The notes: generated from the sequence alone by a model not told the origin. A DNA stretch of 64,000 bases from Paraburkholderia sp. BCC1886 (GCF_900996245.1 NZ_CAAJGK010000037.1:62001-126000), one strand, 5' to 3'; shown: positions 8,913 through 17,944, counted from the stretch's first letter. Numbers and translations: made by a program.

Positions 8913-10100
8913 CTATTGGGACATAGCGCTCTCTCTTGCAAACAATTGGCTGACTTCGAAGTAGTAGGTTTGTTTGCTGTTGTCGGTACCTTCCGCCTCG
9001 AGCAGATCATATCGACGGTCGTCTTTCTGGATCAGGCTTTGCCGCGTCACCCGCATTTTCTTCGCATGGACCCACGCGTATTCTTCCGATATCGCGACCA
9101 CATGCACTGCTGACTCCGGCGTCAAGCCATTCCCGCTGCGAGCGATATCCTGAGTGATTCCGAACAGGTATAGCCGGGCTTTGTTGTGTTCGTCGGTCTT
9201 GCCCACTTTGCCTAACAGAAAGCTATATGCCGAGATGAAGTCGAATATCGGAATGTCCTCTATCGGGCGTACGCGTCCCACTTCGCCAAGCTTCGCGAGC
9301 GCCGCGCTGAAGTCGCCTTGCTGGGCGAGTTTCAAAGCTTCACGCGTCGAGATAGTGCATAGCTGGATCAAAGCCAGATAGTTGAAGCCGGTGTCATTCA
9401 GGAATCTAACGCGTTGTTCATGAGCCTGTGTGATCGCAGCCTGATAGGTCCCGTTGCTGGCGGAGACGGTAACCGGCGCGAAGACATCGTCTGTCAGATG
9501 GTTGAATACCTCCTGCAGTCGTGGCGTGAACCGGAAGTAGGCGACGGCCGACGCGCCAGCCGACGCCGCGCTGGAATAGGTGACGGCCTGAAGGTTCTGT
9601 TCGCGATAAACATAGGGGCTAACGTGGTCGATCTTCGCCCCTCGGGAACGCGTCCACTCGCCGATTTCGTCGATGGTGATCACGCGTACCGGATCGTCGG
9701 GCGTCGCACCACTTCCTGTTTCACGTTGAAGAAGTTCCGCCATCGCGCCCGCGCGGTCGTGACAGCCGGCGGCGTCCGCGGGTCGTGATAGCTTCGTATA
9801 GATGCGTTCGCAGAGCAACTGCACATCCAGGCTGGGAAATTGTTCCAGCGGAGCATATTTCTCTAGCGTCTGTAACCGGGCAATCGCTTCCTGGTCGTTG
9901 CCTGCCTGATCCATGGCATATGAATCGCGAACGGTCGACTGGATGTCTTGCGATAACACGCGCAAGTCAATGCCGCTGTTCTGGGCAAACGCCTGTCTTT
10001 GCGACTGGAATTGTTCGACGATCGATGTTTGAGTTGCAGCGAAACACTGTGCGGACGTTGCAATGAGCAATACGCCGGTCAGCCATTGCGACTTGCGCAT
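8913..10100 (-). CDS. Exported protein of unknown function with an internal repeat
   Basis: 395 residues. A clear signal peptide (MRKSQWLTGVLLIATSAQCFA) is followed by a largely helical protein. Two segments look duplicated: TPDDPVRVITIDEIGEWTRS (about 155) and TPESAVHVVAISEEYAWVHA (about 325). The TPR-like run AIARLQTLEKYAPLEQFPSL (about 73) recurs as AALAKLGEVGRVRPIEDIPI (about 275). This suggests an ancient duplication of a ~170-residue module. I do not recognise the family with confidence. It is convergent with the lipoprotein gene and divergent from the dienelactone hydrolase gene. Confidence 0.8.
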   Translation of the reverse strand: MRKSQWLTGVLLIATSAQCFAATQTSIVEQFQSQRQAFAQNSGIDLRVLSQDIQSTVRDSYAMDQAGNDQEAIARLQTLEKYAPLEQFPSLDVQLLCERIYTKLSRPADAAGCHDRAGAMAELLQRETGSGATPDDPVRVITIDEIGEWTRSRGAKIDHVSPYVYREQNLQAVTYSSAASAGASAVAYFRFTPRLQEVFNHLTDDVFAPVTVSASNGTYQAAITQAHEQRVRFLNDTGFNYLALIQLCTISTREALKLAQQGDFSAALAKLGEVGRVRPIEDIPIFDFISAYSFLLGKVGKTDEHNKARLYLFGITQDIARSGNGLTPESAVHVVAISEEYAWVHAKKMRVTRQSLIQKDDRRYDLLEAEGTDNSKQTYYFEVSQLFARESAMSQ

Positions 10101-10320
10101 GGAGTTCCCCCTGGTCTGAAATCGCTACTCGCTGTGCTGGTGACATCGTTTTTATAAGGGCAGCGTGATGTCGACGCAAATCACGCGAGGATGCTATCAC
10201 GACCGTCCACGCCGGACTCGGCCGGCGATCGCGCATTCGCTGCAATAAGGGTTTGGAAAGAAAAGCGGCCCGGCTCGCAATCGGTTACCTTAGCCGGCAT
10301 GCCCGTCCAATGGATCTCCC

Positions 10321-11061
10321 ATGCATACCGAACAGTTGACCCTTCGAACCGCCGACGGCGAATGCCCGGCCTACGTCATGTCTCCCGAAGGCCGGGGTCG
10401 CTGGCCGGCGATAATCTTTTACGGCGACGCGGGCGGCATCCGGCCGGCGATGCTGGAGATGGCCGGAGGACTGGCCGACGCCGGCTACGTCGTGTTGCTC
10501 CCCGACCTGTTTTACCGCTTCGGCTCATATGGGCCGCTGGTTCCGCGAGAAGTCTTCGCGGGTGACGTCGGCGCCATTCTCGGCCCGCTAATGGCGACGA
10601 CGGGAGTCGACAAGGCGTCTGCGGACACCGACGCTTTCCTCGCCTATCTCTCGACACGCGACGATATTCTGAGCATCAAAACCGGCGCCATTGGCTTTTG
10701 CATGGGAGGCGGCTTCGCTATCGGTTCGGCGGCTACCCACTCCGAACGTTTCGCCGCCGTGGCGAGTTTTCATGGCGGCAATCTCGCGACCGATGCGCCG
10801 ACCAGCCCACACCGGCTCGTGCCCGGTCTCGCTGCGCAGGTGTATATCGCGAGTGCCGACAACGACGAAACCTACCCGCCGGCAATGGCTGCGCGTCTCG
10901 AAGATTCACTGGAGAAGGCGGGCGTGCAGTACCGCGCGGAGGTTTATCACGACGCGTTGCATGGCTGGATGGTGCCTGATTTCCCGACTTACGACCTGAC
11001 GGCCGCCGAACGCGGCTGGCAGGCGGCATTGGCCTTATTCGAACGGACCTTGCGGGATTGA
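10321..11061 (+). CDS. Dienelactone hydrolase-family protein
   Basis: 246 residues. The cysteine nucleophile is in GFCMGG (Cys127), with Asp180 (IASADND) and His214 (ALHGW) completing the triad expected for dienelactone hydrolases. The N-terminus lacks a signal peptide, so it is cytoplasmic. No chlorocatechol gene is nearby, so this is probably one of the general-purpose DLH paralogues common in Burkholderiales. The ATG at 10321 has only a weak GGA-type ribosome-binding site. Confidence 0.88.
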   Translation: MHTEQLTLRTADGECPAYVMSPEGRGRWPAIIFYGDAGGIRPAMLEMAGGLADAGYVVLLPDLFYRFGSYGPLVPREVFAGDVGAILGPLMATTGVDKASADTDAFLAYLSTRDDILSIKTGAIGFCMGGGFAIGSAATHSERFAAVASFHGGNLATDAPTSPHRLVPGLAAQVYIASADNDETYPPAMAARLEDSLEKAGVQYRAEVYHDALHGWMVPDFPTYDLTAAERGWQAALALFERTLRD

Positions 11062-11181
11062 CCATTCACGTCCGTTTCAGAAAGCGGATATTTGGATCCC
11101 TGGATAAATCGATTACTGTCCGTCATACTGGCGCACCGAACGCATCTCGCGAATACCTGAAACTGATAAGGGGGTCCCGGT

Positions 11182-11550
11182 TTGAAAAAGCGCGCCACCG
11201 TGATCTGTCGCCGAGGCAAGCGGATCCTCCTGGTCGCACGCAGCCAGTCGAAATGGGCGTTGCCCGGCGGCATACTCAAACGCGGAGAACATCTGGCGGA
11301 CGCGGCGCTGCGCGAACTCAAGGAAGAAACGCATCTGTCGGGGAAGGCCGCCAAGTATCTGTTCGACCTGCGCGGCAAGCAGAAGCATCACCACGTGTTC
11401 ACCTGCGAGATTCCGACGCGCGCCAAAGCGCGTCCAAGCAACGAGATCGCAAGGTGTCGCTGGGTCCACTTCGACGACATCCCGCGTCTCATGACCAGCG
11501 GCCCGACGACCGACATCGTCAAGCTGATGAACCAGCGTCGCAGGAAATAA
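11182..11550 (+). CDS. Nudix hydrolase
   Basis: 122 residues. The Nudix box spans about residues 30-52: GILKRGE followed by REL-EE. Such enzymes hydrolyse nucleoside diphosphates linked to another moiety. The start is a TTG at 11182; AGGGGG lies about 8-14 bases upstream (11168-11173) and no better ATG exists before the Nudix box. Highly basic termini are notable. It is convergent with the MgtC-family gene, with only 3 bases between stops. Confidence 0.87.
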   Translation: MKKRATVICRRGKRILLVARSQSKWALPGGILKRGEHLADAALRELKEETHLSGKAAKYLFDLRGKQKHHHVFTCEIPTRAKARPSNEIARCRWVHFDDIPRLMTSGPTTDIVKLMNQRRRK

Positions 11551-11553
11551 GCT

Positions 11554-12261
11554 TCAGTCGGCGGTCGACCACGCGGCGGCGTGGTCATGACGCTCGACGA
11601 TTCCGCTCAGAAGCTGCTCCACCGCATTGCTTGCGAGTGGGGCTCGCCATTTAATCTCAAAACGTTCTTCCACCCGCGTGGTTGCCGGCACCAGCCGAAC
11701 ACCTTGCGATTTCGCGTCGCAGGCGTGCGCGTTCAACTGCTCGATCAAGCGGGTTCTCGTGTCGGTCGATCGGTCGTACTCGATCGTCAGCGACGCTTGC
11801 CGGTGCCTGGGCAACCGCCTTTCGAGCAGGCCGAGAACGAGCAAAACGAGAATGCCGAGCAATAGCGCCGTCATCGCCAGAGCGATCTGCCCACCACCCG
11901 CACACAGACCGATTACCGTCACGAACCAAAGCGTAGCGGCCGTCGTGACGCCTGTCACGAGGCCATCGCGCCGCATGATCGCGCCGGCACCGATGAAGCC
12001 GACGCCGGACAGAATGCCGAGCGGCAAACGCATCAGGTCGAGTTCGACGAACGAGCCATCGGGTTTACCAGCCTGCGGCAGCAGCACGTTGACCTGAAGC
12101 ATCGCGATGCATGCGGCGAGGCAAACGAGCAGCGTCGTGCGCAAGCCCGCGGCCTTGCCGGACTCGCCACGGTTCAGGCCGATCACCACGCCCGCTGCCA
12201 ACGCAACGGCCAGTCGGAGCACCACGTCTTGCCAGCCTACGGTCAGGGTCATCGGGTTCAT
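11554..12261 (-). CDS. MgtC/SapB-family membrane protein
   Basis: 235 residues from the ATG at 12261, which is preceded by AGGA. The MgtC core is plain: RLAVALAAGVVIGLNRGESGKAAGLRTTLLV, then LPLGILSGVGFIGAGAIMRRDG, about five membrane helices in residues 1-145. A soluble ACT-like C-terminal domain follows (about 150-235). MgtC proteins act in low-magnesium adaptation and modulate ATP synthase or potassium transport in other bacteria. A longer reading frame to 12345 has no ribosome-binding site. Confidence 0.88.
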   Translation of the reverse strand: MNPMTLTVGWQDVVLRLAVALAAGVVIGLNRGESGKAAGLRTTLLVCLAACIAMLQVNVLLPQAGKPDGSFVELDLMRLPLGILSGVGFIGAGAIMRRDGLVTGVTTAATLWFVTVIGLCAGGGQIALAMTALLLGILVLLVLGLLERRLPRHRQASLTIEYDRSTDTRTRLIEQLNAHACDAKSQGVRLVPATTRVEERFEIKWRAPLASNAVEQLLSGIVERHDHAAAWSTAD

Positions 12262-12350
12262 GCGTATTTCCTGTGAGGGATGTCCGTCAACTCGCAAGTT
12301 GTGTTCCGCAGCATGACGTGACGTTTGGTGAGGCAGGTATGCCACCTGCT
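12262..12350 (-). promoter_or_regulatory. Leader of the MgtC gene with two small hairpins
   Basis: Two stem-loops lie directly upstream of the MgtC start. One is GCAGGT/ACCTGC (12333-12349, 5-base loop); the other is CAACT/AGTTG (12288-12301, 4-base loop). mgtC transcripts in enterobacteria carry regulatory leaders, so a structured 5' region is plausible, but I see no match to a known riboswitch. Confidence 0.3.
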
Positions 12351-12408
12351 AACAGATGAGAAGCAGCAATAGGAGCAGAAGCGCCCCCACACGAAAGAAG
12401 GATCAACC

Positions 12409-12852
12409 ATGGTTCCATCCGCCCCCAACGAACGATCGAGATTCGCGACCGCGATTTTCGATCTGCTCAATCCGATTCCTTTCGGACTCTTTGTCGGCAC
12501 ACTCATATTCGACATCGCCTATGCGGTCAGTCGAAATGTCTTCTGGGGCAAAGGCGCCGCCTGGCTCGTCACGATAGCGCTTTTCTTCGCCATCATTCCG
12601 CGGCTCATCAATCTGGTTCACGTCTGGATCACCGCGCGCCGCGTGGTTACCGGCATCGAGCGGGGCGACTTCTGGCTGAATCTGTTCGGCATCGCCGCGG
12701 CCATCCTGAATGCTTTCGTGCATAGTCGCGACGCTTACGCGATGGTTCCGGAGAACGTCATTCTGTCGGCGATGACCGTGGTGCTGTTGAGCATCGCGCA
12801 CTTCGCTCTCGGCTTCAGCGGCTTCCATTCCAGGGGCACGGCTCATGAATAG
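12409..12852 (+). CDS. DUF2231-type four-helix membrane protein
   Basis: 147 residues with four membrane helices: LNPIPFGLFVGTLIFDIAY, LVTIALFFAIIPRLINLV, FWLNLFGIAAAILNAFVHSRDA, and ILSAMTVVLLSIAHFALGF. The pattern matches DUF2231, often found with haem or quinone-linked oxidoreductases. Its last 8 bases overlap the start of the sorbosone-dehydrogenase-like gene, indicating translational coupling and shared function, perhaps as its membrane partner. Confidence 0.82.
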   Translation: MVPSAPNERSRFATAIFDLLNPIPFGLFVGTLIFDIAYAVSRNVFWGKGAAWLVTIALFFAIIPRLINLVHVWITARRVVTGIERGDFWLNLFGIAAAILNAFVHSRDAYAMVPENVILSAMTVVLLSIAHFALGFSGFHSRGTAHE

Positions 12853-14164
12853 AACCCTCCTGTCCAGCGCCTGCGCTATCGCCGTCGCCGTTCTCGTGAG
12901 CGGTTGCAACGAACAGGCCACGTACGATCCGTCGAAGCAGGCCGGCGCCGAGCCGCCGCTACCGGGCGCGCACAACTTCCTGACGCCGCCGATGCAGGTG
13001 CCCAAATACGTCGGCTGGCAGGCCGGCAGCAAACCCAAGGTAGCGGACGGTCTGCAGATCGAGGCGATTGCCTCCGGGCTTCAGCATCCGCGCCAGGTGT
13101 ATGCGCTGCCGAACGGCGATATTCTTGTCGCGGAGTCGAACAGTCCGGACGCCGAACCCCTGACCACGCCGAAGCAGTTGATCGCGGGCATGATCACGGC
13201 CCGCTCGGGCAAAAAGGCGAAAGGCGCCAACCGCATCACCTTGCTGCGCAAGCGGCCGGACGGAAGCGGACAGTGGGACAAATCCGTTTTCATCGATCAT
13301 CTGCACTCGCCGTTCGGTATGCAGCTGATTGGCGACACGCTCTACGTCGCGGACACGGACGCGATACTGAGCTTCAAGTATCGAACCGGCGACACCAGTA
13401 TTTCGGCGCCGGGCGTCGAACTCACCGATCTGCCCGACAGGATCAACCATCACTGGACCAAGGCACTGCTCGCGAGTCCCGACGGCAAGAAACTGTATGT
13501 CGGCGTCGGCTCGAATAGCAACGCCGGCGAAAACGGTCTCGACGTCGAATACCGGCGCGCGAACGTACTCGAGGTGGACATCGCCACGGGCGGCACCCAT
13601 ATCTACGCGGCCGGGATTCGCAATCCGACGGGACTGCAATGGGAACCGCAGACCGGTCGCTTATGGGCGGTCGCCAACGAGCGCGACGAGATCGGCGCGG
13701 ATCTCGTGCCCGACTACCTGACCTCGGTCCAGGAAGGCGCGTTCTATGGCTGGCCCTACAGTTACTGGGGCCAGCACGTCGATCCGCGCGCGCAACCGCA
13801 GCGCCCCGACATGGTGGCCAAGGCGATCCGGCCGGACTACTCGATCGGCTCTCACGTCGCGCCGCTGGGCCTGCTTTTTTATAGCGGCAAGAACCTGCCC
13901 GCGCAATATCGCAGCGGCGCTTTCATCGGCGAGCATGGCAGTTGGGACCGCTCGCCATTGAGCGGCTACGAGGTGGTGTACGTTGCATTTCAAAATGGCA
14001 AACCGGTCGGTGCGCCGACACCGGTGATCAGCGGCTTCGTTTCCGATGACGATAAGCAATCGTATGGCGCGCCCGTCGGACTCGCGCAGGATCGCGACGG
14101 CGGGCTCGTGATTGCCGACGATGTCGGCAACACGGTCTGGCGCGTGACGAAGGCGGGTGGATAA
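12845..14164 (+). CDS. Sorbosone dehydrogenase-like PQQ beta-propeller lipoprotein
   Basis: 439 residues. The signal peptide ends in a lipobox (LVSGC, Cys about 21). The rest is a six-bladed beta-propeller of the glucose/sorbosone dehydrogenase family: GLQHPRQVYALPNGDILVAE (about 79), HSPFGMQLIGDTLYVADTD, AAGIRNPTGLQWEPQTGRLW and GAFIGEHGSWDRSPLSGYEV. These enzymes oxidise sugars or aldehydes in the periplasm using PQQ. The start ATG overlaps the DUF2231 stop by 8 bases. The membrane partner may pass electrons onward; that is inference. Confidence 0.88.
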   Translation: MNRTLLSSACAIAVAVLVSGCNEQATYDPSKQAGAEPPLPGAHNFLTPPMQVPKYVGWQAGSKPKVADGLQIEAIASGLQHPRQVYALPNGDILVAESNSPDAEPLTTPKQLIAGMITARSGKKAKGANRITLLRKRPDGSGQWDKSVFIDHLHSPFGMQLIGDTLYVADTDAILSFKYRTGDTSISAPGVELTDLPDRINHHWTKALLASPDGKKLYVGVGSNSNAGENGLDVEYRRANVLEVDIATGGTHIYAAGIRNPTGLQWEPQTGRLWAVANERDEIGADLVPDYLTSVQEGAFYGWPYSYWGQHVDPRAQPQRPDMVAKAIRPDYSIGSHVAPLGLLFYSGKNLPAQYRSGAFIGEHGSWDRSPLSGYEVVYVAFQNGKPVGAPTPVISGFVSDDDKQSYGAPVGLAQDRDGGLVIADDVGNTVWRVTKAGG

Positions 14165-14219
14165 AGGAATAAACCCAAAGGAATAAACCCAAAGGAATAA
14201 ACCCACCGGGAATAAACCC
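14163..14219 (+). repeat. 14-bp tandem repeat directly after a stop codon
   Basis: Three perfect copies of AAAGGAATAAACCC (14163-14176, 14177-14190, 14191-14204) and a degenerate fourth (to 14219). The first copy starts inside the stop codon of the sorbosone-dehydrogenase-like gene. Each unit contains a ribosome-binding-site-like AAAGGA. Likely a slippage product. Confidence 0.85.
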
Positions 14220-14313
14220 CACGCCCCGGCAGTCTACCCATTGAAGCCAATCAATCGGGAAGCTTGCCGGATCGTCCGGCGGTCAACTTGCCGACACCGA
14301 GCGTGGGGGCACT

Positions 14314-15261
14314 ATGCCATCGGATCGTCCTTCCCAACCGTCGCGCCGCGACGCGTTGAAGTGTCTCGCGTTCGGCGGCGTCGGCACGGTATTCGTACTG
14401 GCCGGCGGCGTCCTCAGCCCGGTAGAACTCGCGCTCGCGGCGACGACGGCCGACGATTCCCCGGCTGCCTCGGGCATTCCACTGTTCCTGCAGATCAGCG
14501 ACTCGCACATCGGCTTCAACAAGGAAGCCAATCCGGATGTTGCCGGCACGCTCAAACAGACGATCGACTTCGTCAACGCGATGCCGGTCAAGCCGGCTCT
14601 CACGATACACACCGGCGATATTACGCACCTCTCCAAACCCGCGGAATTCGACCTCGCGGCTCAATTGATGTCGGGGTTGAACATCACCGAACTGCACACC
14701 GTTCCGGGCGAGCACGATGTGACCGACGGTGCCGGGACGGAGTACTTCAACCGCTTCGGTCAAGCCTCCGGCAACAAGGGCTATTACAGCTTCGACCATC
14801 AGGGTGTGCACTTCGTCGGTCTCGTCAATGTGATGCATTTCAGGCAGAACGGCTTGGGCAGTCTCGGCGATGAGCAACTCGCGTGGCTCGACGACGATCT
14901 GAAAGGCCGCTCGTCCAGCACGCCGATCGTCGTCTTCACGCACATGCCGATGTGGACGATTTACGAACCGTGGGGATGGGGCACCGGCGACGCAGGCGAG
15001 GCCATGAGCTATCTGAAACGCTTCGGCTCCGTCACGGTGCTGAACGGTCATATCCATCAGATCATGTCGAAGGTGGAGGGCAACATCACCTTCCATACGG
15101 CACGCTCGACCGCGTATCCGCAACCCACGCCCGGCGACGGGCCTGGACCGGGGCCGTTGAAGGTGGCCAGCGACCGGCTTCCCGCAATGCTCGGCGTGAC
15201 CCGCATTACGATTGCCCGGCATCCGCTCAAGGCGTCGCTTGCCGACACGACGCTCGTCTGA
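14314..15261 (+). CDS. Tat-exported metallophosphoesterase
   Basis: 315 residues. SRRDALKCL (from residue 10) plus a hydrophobic stretch is a twin-arginine signal. The calcineurin-like motifs follow in order: D63-S-H65, GD (101-102), GEHD (132-135, Glu replacing the usual Asn of GNHD), H in FTHMPMW (about 210) and GHIH (about 245). It hydrolyses a phosphate ester in the periplasm; substrate unknown. It heads a colinear group with the cupredoxin, ECF sigma factor and anti-sigma factor, so it may be part of their regulon. Confidence 0.88.
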   Translation: MPSDRPSQPSRRDALKCLAFGGVGTVFVLAGGVLSPVELALAATTADDSPAASGIPLFLQISDSHIGFNKEANPDVAGTLKQTIDFVNAMPVKPALTIHTGDITHLSKPAEFDLAAQLMSGLNITELHTVPGEHDVTDGAGTEYFNRFGQASGNKGYYSFDHQGVHFVGLVNVMHFRQNGLGSLGDEQLAWLDDDLKGRSSSTPIVVFTHMPMWTIYEPWGWGTGDAGEAMSYLKRFGSVTVLNGHIHQIMSKVEGNITFHTARSTAYPQPTPGDGPGPGPLKVASDRLPAMLGVTRITIARHPLKASLADTTLV

Positions 15262-15297
15262 ATCGTCCGCACGCGGCCGACCATGGAGGGTCCACTC

Positions 15298-15642
15298 ATG
15301 CTCACCACCACGCTTCGCGGCAGAGTCGCCGCTTCCGTTGGAGTCGGGATAGTCATCGCGGCGTCCAGCCATTTTTCCGTGCTGCGCGCGGACGAATCGA
15401 ATACCGTCGTCATCAAGGACTTCATGTTCTCGCCGATGTCGATCACCATCAAGGCGGGCACCACCGTGACCTGGAAAAATCTGGATGGCGAGCCGCATAC
15501 GGTGGTGAACGACGCCGGCGTGTTCCGCTCCGCGGCGCTCGATCAGGACGACACGTATCAGTTCCGGTTCGACAAGCCCGGCGTCTACAAGGTCTTCTGC
15601 GGCATTCATCCGGCCATGAAGGAGACCATTACCGTCCAGTAG
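15298..15642 (+). CDS. Amicyanin/plastocyanin-like cupredoxin
   Basis: 114 residues. After a signal sequence (about 1-31), the mature domain has type-1 copper ligands H67 (EPHTVV), C101, H104 and M107 (FCGIHPAM). It is a periplasmic electron carrier. The ATG at 15298 is chosen because GGAGGG (15285-15290) precedes it; an upstream ATG at 15283 overlaps that site. It sits 36 bases after the metallophosphoesterase, in one operon. Confidence 0.9.
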   Translation: MLTTTLRGRVAASVGVGIVIAASSHFSVLRADESNTVVIKDFMFSPMSITIKAGTTVTWKNLDGEPHTVVNDAGVFRSAALDQDDTYQFRFDKPGVYKVFCGIHPAMKETITVQ

Positions 15643-15723
15643 GACGTTGCGGTAATTGCCTTATCTCTTGCGAGCAACCAGTAGTATTGCGGTAACGCAT
15701 AGCGACTACCGCAGGAATCTCAC

Positions 15724-16263
15724 ATGGCCGGTCCAGTCAGCACGCAGCGCTTCGAGAAGCTCGTGTTACCTCATATGAATTCGGCCTTCAATGTTGCACG
15801 ATGGCTGACGCATAACGATCAGGATGCCCAGGACGTGGTGCAGGAGGCCTATTTGCGCGCGTTCCGTTTTTTCGGCGGATTTCGCGGCGATGACGCGCGC
15901 GCCTGGTTGCTCAGCATCGTGCGCAACACGTTCTACACCTGGTATCAGCAGAACCGGGGACCGGCGTCGGATACGCTGGAGTTCGAGGAAGACATGCCGG
16001 GCCTCGAGACGGGTAGCGAAGGCCACGACGGCAGTCCCGAAGCGCTGCTCATCCGCAGCCAGAGCCAGAAGCGGGTGCGCAAGGCGTTGCAGGGTCTGCG
16101 TCTGGAATACCGGGAGGTGGTCGTGCTGCGGGAGTTGGAAGAATTGTCGTACAAGGAAATCGCCACCATCGTCGGCATTCCGATGGGCACGGTGATGTCA
16201 CGCCTTGGACGGGGGCGCCAGCAACTCGCGGCGCTGCTGGCCCCGACGGATGAGGAGGCATGA
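15724..16263 (+). CDS. ECF-type RNA polymerase sigma factor
   Basis: 179 residues with region 2 (DAQDVVQEAYLRAFRFFGGF, about 34-53) and region 4 (LRELEELSYKEIATIVGIPMGTVMSRLGRGR, about 140-170). AGGAA precedes the ATG. Its stop overlaps the start of the anti-sigma gene (ATGATGG), the standard translationally coupled pair. It probably directs this operon and other envelope genes. Confidence 0.92.
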   Translation: MAGPVSTQRFEKLVLPHMNSAFNVARWLTHNDQDAQDVVQEAYLRAFRFFGGFRGDDARAWLLSIVRNTFYTWYQQNRGPASDTLEFEEDMPGLETGSEGHDGSPEALLIRSQSQKRVRKALQGLRLEYREVVVLRELEELSYKEIATIVGIPMGTVMSRLGRGRQQLAALLAPTDEEA

Positions 16264-17048
16264 TGGATCACGAACAGATTTCCGCGTTGTTGCCTGGCTA
16301 TCTCGACCAGGAACTGAGCCTCTCCGAGGCACTCGAGTTCGAACGCCATCTCGCGGGCTGCGAAGAATGTCGGCGAGTCTATGCGCAGCAACGTCAGGTG
16401 AGCGCGCAGATCAGGGAAGCGAACCTGCGCGTCGACGCTCCGGCCGAACTCGAGCAGCGCATCCGGGCCGCGTTGCCGTTGCGGCCGTCGTTCGGGCAAC
16501 GGCTGCGCGAGTCGCTCGACTGGCGCAGCAGCAAGGGCTCGTTGAACTGGGTTCCGCCCGGCGCAATGGCGGTGAGCCTGGCGGCGTTGACGTTGAGCGC
16601 GGGCCTGTACTTCTCGGTGCCGTCGAGCGAGACGCGGTTGAGTCAGGAACTCGTGAGCAACCATATCCGCTCGTTGCAGTTCGACCATCTTTCGGATGTG
16701 ATTTCAACCGATCGTCACACGGTCAAGCCCTGGTTCGACGGCAAGATCGACTTTGCGCCGCCAGTGATCGATCTGGCGCAGCAGGGCTATCCGCTGGTCG
16801 GCGGGCGGCTGGATTATCTGAATGGGCGCCCGGTTGCGGTGATGGTCTACAAGTACAAGCTGCACCCGATCAACCTCTACGTCTGGCCAGGCGACGACGC
16901 GGGCACGACGCCCCATATCGACACGCGACAGGGCTACCACCTCGCGCACTGGAGCGCGGCGGGAATGAATTACTGGGCCATTACCGATGCGGGAGACAAG
17001 GAACTGAACGGCTTTATTTCGAATCTGCGCGCGCACGCGGCGTCCTGA
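16260..17048 (+). CDS. Zinc-finger anti-sigma factor
   Basis: 262 residues. The N-terminal zf-HC2 motif is H30-x3-C34-x2-C37 (HLAGCEECRR). One membrane helix lies at about 100-120 (GAMAVSLAALTLSAGLYFSV), followed by a ~140-residue periplasmic domain. It sequesters the cotranscribed ECF factor until an envelope or redox signal is sensed; copper or oxidant sensing is suggested only by the cupredoxin neighbour. Confidence 0.9.
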   Translation: MMDHEQISALLPGYLDQELSLSEALEFERHLAGCEECRRVYAQQRQVSAQIREANLRVDAPAELEQRIRAALPLRPSFGQRLRESLDWRSSKGSLNWVPPGAMAVSLAALTLSAGLYFSVPSSETRLSQELVSNHIRSLQFDHLSDVISTDRHTVKPWFDGKIDFAPPVIDLAQQGYPLVGGRLDYLNGRPVAVMVYKYKLHPINLYVWPGDDAGTTPHIDTRQGYHLAHWSAAGMNYWAITDAGDKELNGFISNLRAHAAS

Positions 17049-17082
17049 CTGTTTTGCACACCGTCGAAGGCCGGGACGGCGT

Positions 17083-17715
17083 TCATGCCATGGACGACAG
17101 CGTTCCGGCCGCAAACAGCAGCATGACCGCACCACCCGCTCGCTTGAGTTGCAGACGCCACTTCCCGTGCGCGAGCCGGCTCGCGACCACGCAGGTCAGC
17201 ATCGAATAGCTGGACATCACGACGAGCAGTGCTGTCTCGTCGATGAACAGGATCGCCGGTAGCTGATTCGCCATCGGCAAACCCGTCGTGAGCACCTGCG
17301 GCAAAGCCGCCGCGAGAAACGCCAAGGTATTGGGATTGAGGCCGCTGACGAGCGCTGCTTCCATTGCCAGCGCTCGCGGGGTGCCTGTTCTGGGCGCGGC
17401 CACCTGAACCGGTTGGATGGCGGACGGCGTCCCGCGGGCCGATAAGGCCTTGAGGCCGATGTAGCCAAGATAAGCCGCGCCGGCAAGCTTCAACGTATTG
17501 GCCATGGACGGATTTGCCAACAGCAGCGCACTCAGCCCTAGCGCGACGGCGAGCCCGAGCAACAGCCGGGCCGTCAACTGTCCCGCGAGCGTGGGAAAGA
17601 TTGCCCGGGCGCCGAAGCTCGCCGTGTTGCGGATGACGAGCATCGCATTCGGCCCCGGCGAGAGCGTGCAGGCAAACGACGCCAAAGCGAACGACATGAG
17701 CGGGCTGGCTAGCAT
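17083..17715 (-). CDS. LysE/RhtB-family exporter
   Basis: 210 residues with about six membrane helices and the family hallmark FACTLSPGPNAMLVIRNTASFG near the N-terminus. It probably exports an amino acid or analogue. The ATG at 17715 is chosen because GGAGGA lies about 8 bases upstream; a start at 17736 would place that site inside the gene. It converges with the anti-sigma gene. Confidence 0.88.
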   Translation of the reverse strand: MLASPLMSFALASFACTLSPGPNAMLVIRNTASFGARAIFPTLAGQLTARLLLGLAVALGLSALLLANPSMANTLKLAGAAYLGYIGLKALSARGTPSAIQPVQVAAPRTGTPRALAMEAALVSGLNPNTLAFLAAALPQVLTTGLPMANQLPAILFIDETALLVVMSSYSMLTCVVASRLAHGKWRLQLKRAGGAVMLLFAAGTLSSMA

Positions 17716-17893
17716 CTCGGTTCCTCCATCGGACATGAAGGGGTGACTGGAGGAAGCCGCGAGTTATTCCCGGGTTGGATGAAAATTTTCGATGCTGCAG
17801 TGAAGCAGGGTGTGAGCGGCCGAAACGTCCGGGTTCACGCATGCATTACTTCGCGGCATTTATCAAATGACATTGATGATCTTCTGCTTCTCC

Positions 17894-17932
17894 TTGGTGA
17901 TGTCGACAATGTAGCCACATCGACACCATCAA
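17894..17932. promoter_or_regulatory. Dyad-symmetric operator upstream of the NmrA-like gene
   Basis: TTGGTGATGTCGA (17894-17906) is a near-perfect inverted repeat (11 of 13) of TCGACACCATCAA (17920-17932). The inner halves are TGTCGA and TCGACA. It ends about a dozen bases before the start codon, so a bound protein would block transcription or translation. No adjacent regulator identifies the binder. Confidence 0.5.
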
Positions 17933-17944
17933 GGAGTAGCAGAC

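Noticed and set aside
14163..14219. CRISPR array
   Set aside because: Units are directly adjacent with no spacers and only 14 bp long.
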